NCBI GenBank assembly: GCA_001936135.1
Contig: CP012812.1
Location: forward strand, 1,302,001-1,366,000
Length of the DNA: 64,000 nucleotides
Direction of reading: 5' to 3'
Origin: Saccharomycopsis fibuligera x Saccharomycopsis cf. fibuligera
Taxonomy: Eukaryota; Ascomycota; Saccharomycetes; Ascoideales; Saccharomycopsidaceae
A program made the translations under genes and the position numbers. The notes under the pieces were generated by a model. The model searched no databases and was not told the origin of the DNA. It saw only the letters and a program-made list of their open reading frames with translations. Positions 59,025-64,000 of the stretch are shown here, in pieces (within the stretch, counting starts at the first letter, position 1; the number at the start of each line of letters is the position of its first letter).

Positions 59025-60824
59025 AGGAAAAGAAATTATGTGGTTAATTAATTAATTTCAATTTTTATGAAAATTAACGACCAATAAAATGCATCTTTTT
59101 ATTAATGTTTTGAGATTATATTTTGTAAGATGTTAGCTATTGAAGGCAGTAAAAAACAAGCTTTTGATTATTAAACCTGTTTGAAAAATGTTTGCTAATT
59201 TGTACGCAATGGATTGCCATATCTTATCAGTGTAGTGTTTTTACACTTGGTTTAGCAGGTTTACTGTTTACTTAGCCATTAACCCATTTTGTGATATTGC
59301 GGTATATCCATAAGGTACTTAACACTCCACGCTAAACTTAGGGGACCATTCGTCTAAATATTTTGGAAAGGCACATGTTGAAGAATAATATTTAAGCTGG
59401 TAAGCTATTATAGAAGCAGTCATCTTATGTCTCACCGCGCCTCTCTGAAAAATGTGACACGCGTATATGCAAACCGCAAAAAAGGTCAAAAATACAAAAA
59501 GAAAAGTAGTAGGAATTTTATCCAAAGTGCTCTCGTTGTAATTCATGGGTCTGCATACTTTGGTTAGCAGTGGCTATACTTCACCATAATAGCTTCCGTC
59601 AATGATTGGCAAATTACTTCAAATTTTCACTGTGTATGCGAACGCCAATCAATTTGCAGTTTTCTCTGGCGCGGCCGCAAAATCATTGATAAATTTAAAA
59701 TTCTGTACCTAAAGAGAAAAGTAAAAGACATAAAATACAAAAACGGATAGTTTTTTACATATCTTTTCATTCAAATATATAACAATATACTGTAATTTCA
59801 TTCGCTTGTAAAATGTAAAAACGCTAACTTTAAAAGTGAAGCCCTTCAATTTTTTTTTTTTTTAAATAAGGAGATTAGTAATTTTGTGAGCATTAATTTA
59901 GAAATATGAGAGAACATCTGTTTGTATTCAAAATTTGAATGTTTGAATAACCGAATGTTTGAATACTTGAATATTAACGGCTGAACGTCGTACTTGCAGA
60001 GCAGCGCATGGGATACAGTTTTTTTTGAATTTAAGTTCCTTTAATTATCAGCATTTTAACTTTATTAATACATGGAGCGCTCACATAGCTGTGCGTTAAT
60101 CGTACAGTGTTGAAAATTCTTGCTAGTTTTGACGAATAAAGCGAGTTTGCTAAATCTTGAGTAGAATGTAAGCAAAATAGAATGCGATCACTCGACAGAT
60201 GGGAGGGGGTGGCTCCTGTGGCAACAGCTACGGCTACGGTTATGACTGCAGTTGCGAGCATCGAAAAGGATCAATGTAATCTTATAAATTTGGAGAAAAT
60301 ATTGAGGCGCTGATTTAATATTGATATTTTCTGTTCTTTTTTTATTAATTTATATTCGTATATTTTCTTTTCACCTTTTTTTTGTGTTTTAAAAGCTAGA
60401 ACGCGTGGCGTCTTTGATTGGATATGCCTACCGTAAAATTATTTTCAATTATGTGTTTTGATTTTTGCACGGGAAAAATAATAGCTTCTTCTCCACCAAT
60501 ATAATGTTTAATCATTTATTGTTGATGCTCAAGTCATCATTATTATTTATACCCGTCAATTAAACCTCACTAATTATCCATAGCTGTCATTTTCTTCTGA
60601 AGACAGCCTGTAGTCTCGAGTATTCACATTGTAATAAATCAAAATTTTGCTTGAGTGATTAATTGATTGGCTAAAAATAAAGTTTGCGAGGGTTTCTGAA
60701 TTTGTAACTCCGAGAGTTTAGACTTTTTTGTCTTGTGGCTTTTTTTTTATCTAAATATGTTTCGGCTCGGAAAATTTCCACATTGATGTGGTATGCTTAC
60801 AAACAAAAACAAATTTTTTGGTCT

Positions 60825-60856
60825 TGCATACATACATACATACGTACATACATAGC
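60825..60856. repeat. TACA tetranucleotide repeat
   Basis: About seven units of CATA/TACA with one CGTA interruption, in noncoding DNA. Confidence 0.85.
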
Positions 60857-61049
60857 ATACAATCTAGTAACGTACGTTTAACGTCAATGTTAACATTAAA
60901 TTCAAAGTGAGAATGAAGTGGCTTACTTGTTTTTATGTTCTTACATTCTTGCTGATCAAAAACTTGTTTGTAAACATGTAACAGTAAGAAAAAAAAAGGC
61001 TTTTTGACATTGAACGTTGTGAGTATTTGAGTTTCTATTCGTTTTCTTT

Positions 61050-61095
61050 TGTCTTTTTTTTTTTACCTTTTTTTTACCTTTTTTTTACCTTTTTT
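61050..61095. repeat. 11-base T-rich tandem repeat
   Basis: Three to four copies of a T8-ACC unit, in noncoding DNA. Confidence 0.8.
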
Positions 61096-62307
61096 CTTTC
61101 CTCGGTTTTTAGGTCGTTGATTCGTCCAGATGCAGAGTTAGTCCTTTTGATACTTTGACGAACAAAAAAGGTTATATATGTATGATGTGCCGTTAACTGT
61201 CAGCTGTTAGTCGTTGCCATGGTTACATGAAAGCTGTTGCTGTCAAGTGTCCTTTTCGAAAGCCAACGAGGAGTGCTTATCACAAAGTTGCCAGATACGA
61301 ATCTTGATATTTTTTGTTGCAGTTTTTGCGGTTCTGCTAGTTCTAGATGCAGCTCTAGATGCACTCATGTAGACATACGTCTTGATATTCGTAGATTCAT
61401 TTATACTCAAGTAGCGATTTGTTTCTTCCAACTGAATTTCGAGATGAAGGTAAATGATAAGATTTAGTCGAGGAACATTTTATTATAGATATAAACACAG
61501 ATATAGAAAGCAAAATGTTAATAATATTAAATTGTTAAGTATAGATATTATGTGTAGTTTATTAGTTTACTAATACTCGCGCAACTTTTCTTTACAGCTT
61601 GGGTTGTTTTTAAGCTATAGTTATGTGTGAGCAGTGTGATCTAAGTTAGTGATACAAACCGAGCTAAATACGAAAGCAATAAACATAGGAACAGAAATGA
61701 TAAAGATAACAACAGAACGAGAAATATGTATGAAGAAAACTGTGTAAGAGTAATTGTAAAATTAAAAGTTGACAAAGAAAATATAAAGTACAACCACCGC
61801 AAAAATTTAAAAAAAATTATAAGAGAAAAAATAGAGGAAAAAGACGTAAAAAGAGTGGAAAAGAGTAAGGAAACAATCATTGAAACAATTTCCAGAAATG
61901 AAAAAGATGGAAAGATTAATCAAGAATGCATTTCTACTCTAACTTTAGTATTAATTATCCAAAAAAAAAAGGGAAAAAAAGATACAAGAACACAAAAGAC
62001 TAAGAATACAAGAAAAATTTAACAAGAGCGAAAATACCAAAATAAAGAAAAATAAGGAAGTAAACAAAAAAAAAAAAAATGAAGACATTAAAGAACAAAA
62101 AAGAATGATCGATAGAAAAAAAAACCTTATAGCAAATCTAGAATTAACACCTGAATTATGAAAGAATTTAAAGAAACGCAAAGAATAAAAAAGAAAAAAA
62201 AAACCAGAATTTGGAATGAAATAGAAACAGAAGTAAAAATTTTGAAGCTCAGTATATATGTCACCTGCATTCTAAGAACACACGTAGGCATGTAAAAATG
62301 TATAAAC

Positions 62308-62309
<2 letters not shown>

Positions 62310-62339
<30 letters not shown>

Positions 62340-62408
62340 TATTATTATTATTATTATTGTTATTGTTATTGTTATTATTATTGTTATTATTATTATTATT
62401 ATTATTAA
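62310..62408. repeat. ATC/ATT/GTT microsatellite after the GATA factor
   Basis: About ten CAT units, then ATT units mixed with GTT, ending ATTATTATTAAT. It lies about 85 bases beyond the GATA factor stop, with the same kind of ATC-then-ATT pattern found in coding form in the 1615-residue protein. Confidence 0.9.
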
Positions 62409-62492
62409 TTATCATCATCGTAACCATTAACAAACACCTATCAGCAATATGTTTTCACTCAGTCATCATGTATTCAAGCACACAATACACAC

Positions 62493-64000
62493 TCAAAACT
62501 GCAACCAATCCAAATCCTTCAAGTTGATATTACTAGACCCTTTCTTATGTCCAGTAGCACCACCAGATGACTGACTGTTACTGTTAATATTCATAGTGTT
62601 CACGTTTAAATGCATATTGTTGGAATTACCATTCAAATGGTTATTACCAACTCCCGACAAACTATCATTGCTTTTGCCGCCAGTAGTATTACTATTACTA
62701 TGAATATCACTATGACTCAGCAAATCGCTGAAATTCATATCAAATGTTGCTGGTCCATGACCATGGCCACCAACACCACTAACACTGCTCACAGAACCAC
62801 CATCAATTCCGTTAAATTTTGAAAATCCTGAATCTGAAGCTACACCATCAATGAAATGATGTAGTTCGTCAGCATTTAGTAAATTGAGATCAATTCCGTT
62901 CATGTCAGTTTGTAAATTATTGACGTTGTTATGACCAAGATTGTTCAAATTCATACTGTTGTTATTATTGTTATTGCTACCACCAGTATTATTGAAGTGT
63001 CTTTGGGCATTAAGCTGGATTGCAAGGTTTGATTGAAATCCTGTGCCGTTATTATTATTATTAATGTTACCATTATGGCTGTTAATGTTGTTCTGAAGAT
63101 TGGTGGAGGAAGTGCTTTTGGTGTATGCAAAATTTGTCGTTGATGGTACTCTTTTAGAATTGATATCCATAGTGTAAGAATTCTTCACAAAACTGTTACT
63201 CGTACTATTATTATTATTACTGTTATTATTATTATTAGTAGCAGAATTAGTATTATGAGTGAATCCGTTTGCCATTTTTGTATTCTTTTGTGGGATACTA
63301 AATGGGGCACCGTGTGGTCCAAATGACGACGATACATTGTTAGGATTGCTATTGTTGTTCAAACTAGCGAACGAATTAGATTGTGAAGTCATTGACGAAA
63401 TGAAATCAAGAGCTTCATTGGCAGAAAAATCTGATTCATTTGGAGAAATAGGTGATAACATTGCAGAAGAAAAATCTTCATTAATGTTACTGATACTATG
63501 ACGATGGTTTAAAAATGAATTTGAAGGTCTCATTTTTGATGACATAGAATTAGCCCTCTTTGTGACTCTGTTTATCGAAGGAGCAGAAGTTGATGAGCAA
63601 TCACTACTATTATCATTAAAAGTCTTCGAAGCTTGCTGTTGTTGATTTGGCTTAGGAAGAATTAAAATATGATTACTGGATCCAATAGATGCCGTTGAAT
63701 CATTATTTGTTGGCGTGGCTTGAGCACCAGCAGCACCATTGGCAAAAGGTCTTGATGGAAATTGTGACCCCCGCTGCTTATTAATATCAAAACCAAATTG
63801 TGACGGCAGATGTGGACTAGGCTGAATATTTTGAATATGCTGCGATTGAAAATGATATAAATTAGCCTGGTTGCCATTATTGTTTCCCGCAAAGCCTCTT
63901 CCATAATTTAATAAATTATTAGAAGAATTATTAAGACCCTTGCTCAAAAGATTTTTCTTGGAGTTTCTCTTCTTGATGACATCGGTCTTAAGGGTCAACG
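62493..64000 (-). CDS. GAT1: GATA-type nitrogen regulator, C-terminal part (cut by window edge)
   Basis: The frame is open to the right edge and lacks its own start, so about 500 C-terminal residues of a longer protein are present. The very edge reads LTLKTDVIKKRNSKK, the conserved end of the GATA zinc finger of fungal nitrogen regulators (LSLKTDVIKKR in Saccharomyces Gat1/Gln3), preceded by a base pair fitting Pro. Further on is ILILPKPN, matching a short ILPKP element that Gat1 has, and the C-terminus DLDWLQF resembles the Gat1 end. I favour GAT1 over GLN3 for these two features. The rest is Asn/Ser-rich and disordered. It binds GATA sites to activate nitrogen-use genes. Confidence 0.8.
   Translation of the reverse strand, partial: LTLKTDVIKKRNSKKNLLSKGLNNSSNNLLNYGRGFAGNNNGNQANLYHFQSQHIQNIQPSPHLPSQFGFDINKQRGSQFPSRPFANGAAGAQATPTNNDSTASIGSSNHILILPKPNQQQQASKTFNDNSSDCSSTSAPSINRVTKRANSMSSKMRPSNSFLNHRHSISNINEDFSSAMLSPISPNESDFSANEALDFISSMTSQSNSFASLNNNSNPNNVSSSFGPHGAPFSIPQKNTKMANGFTHNTNSATNNNNNSNNNNSTSNSFVKNSYTMDINSKRVPSTTNFAYTKSTSSTNLQNNINSHNGNINNNNNGTGFQSNLAIQLNAQRHFNNTGGSNNNNNNSMNLNNLGHNNVNNLQTDMNGIDLNLLNADELHHFIDGVASDSGFSKFNGIDGGSVSSVSGVGGHGHGPATFDMNFSDLLSHSDIHSNSNTTGGKSNDSLSGVGNNHLNGNSNNMHLNVNTMNINSNSQSSGGATGHKKGSSNINLKDLDWLQF

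Larger units (their letters stand above)
59025..62492. other. 3.5-kb gene-free stretch
   Basis: No intact gene seen between the convergent ends of the eIF4E-like gene and the GATA factor. Contents: TACA repeats at 60825-60856; three to four copies of a TTTTTTTTACC unit at 61050-61095; a 600-base A/G-rich block at 61680-62300 that is T-rich on the GATA factor's strand and gives Lys-rich spurious frames; and an ATC/ATT microsatellite at 62310-62408. Confidence 0.5.

Noticed and set aside
61726-62022. 98-codon Lys/Glu-rich + frame
   Set aside because: Opposite strand of the T-rich 3' tract of the GATA factor; composition artefact.

Overview
The window is nuclear DNA from a budding yeast of the CTG clade (Debaryomycetaceae, Candida/Lodderomyces group). 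The support is a gene set typical of that group: a cytosolic SOD3-type Mn superoxide dismutase, a SHA3/SKS1-like kinase, a SIT1/ARN-type siderophore transporter, OsmC-like mitochondrial proteins and an extra 4EHP-like eIF4E. The DNA is AT-rich, splicing signals are GTATGT or GTAAGT with a CTAAC branch site, and there are very long Asn runs. The long A/T runs and Asn repeats remind me of Lodderomyces elongisporus, but I cannot prove the species. No in-frame CTG at a conserved Ser was found, so the genetic code is inferred from relatives.

Layout. 0-9.8 kb: a mitochondrial rhodanese (RDL2-like), a large disordered protein, a zinc-type alcohol dehydrogenase and SOD3. 9.7-16.3 kb: a 6.6-kb gene desert between two convergent gene ends, the best centromere candidate here. 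16.3-31.8 kb: the SHA3-like kinase, mitoribosomal MRPL28, a 1615-residue protein with acidic clathrin-adaptor motifs and a pure Asn tract of about 67 codons, ERG20, and a GH125/Mug157-like mannosidase. 33.4-38.7 kb: STE24 and RBD2, two membrane proteases fired divergently and both spliced, then a PA-TM-RING ubiquitin ligase. 39.8-54 kb: an accessory block with the siderophore transporter, a tandem pair of short-chain dehydrogenases, a tandem pair of OsmC proteins, and stretches that read like decayed genes. 54.1-64 kb: an intron-bearing tRNA-Ser(CGA), MRPL44 in three small exons, MPD1, a spliced 4EHP-like eIF4E, and the C-terminal part of a GATA factor (GAT1-like) cut by the window edge.

Four genes are spliced (STE24, RBD2, MRPL44 and the eIF4E-like gene, five introns in all). 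MRPL44 and the 5' exons of the other genes are not visible as long open frames; I resolved them by reading splice sites and matching the joined protein to the known family. Several starts were moved downstream or upstream of the longest frame.

Functional links: ERG20 makes farnesyl diphosphate and STE24 processes farnesylated CAAX proteins, and they lie about 4 kb apart. MRPL28 and MRPL44 are both large-subunit mitoribosome proteins. SIT1, the dehydrogenases and the OsmC pair suggest an iron and redox-stress theme in the accessory block, as an inference from family membership only.
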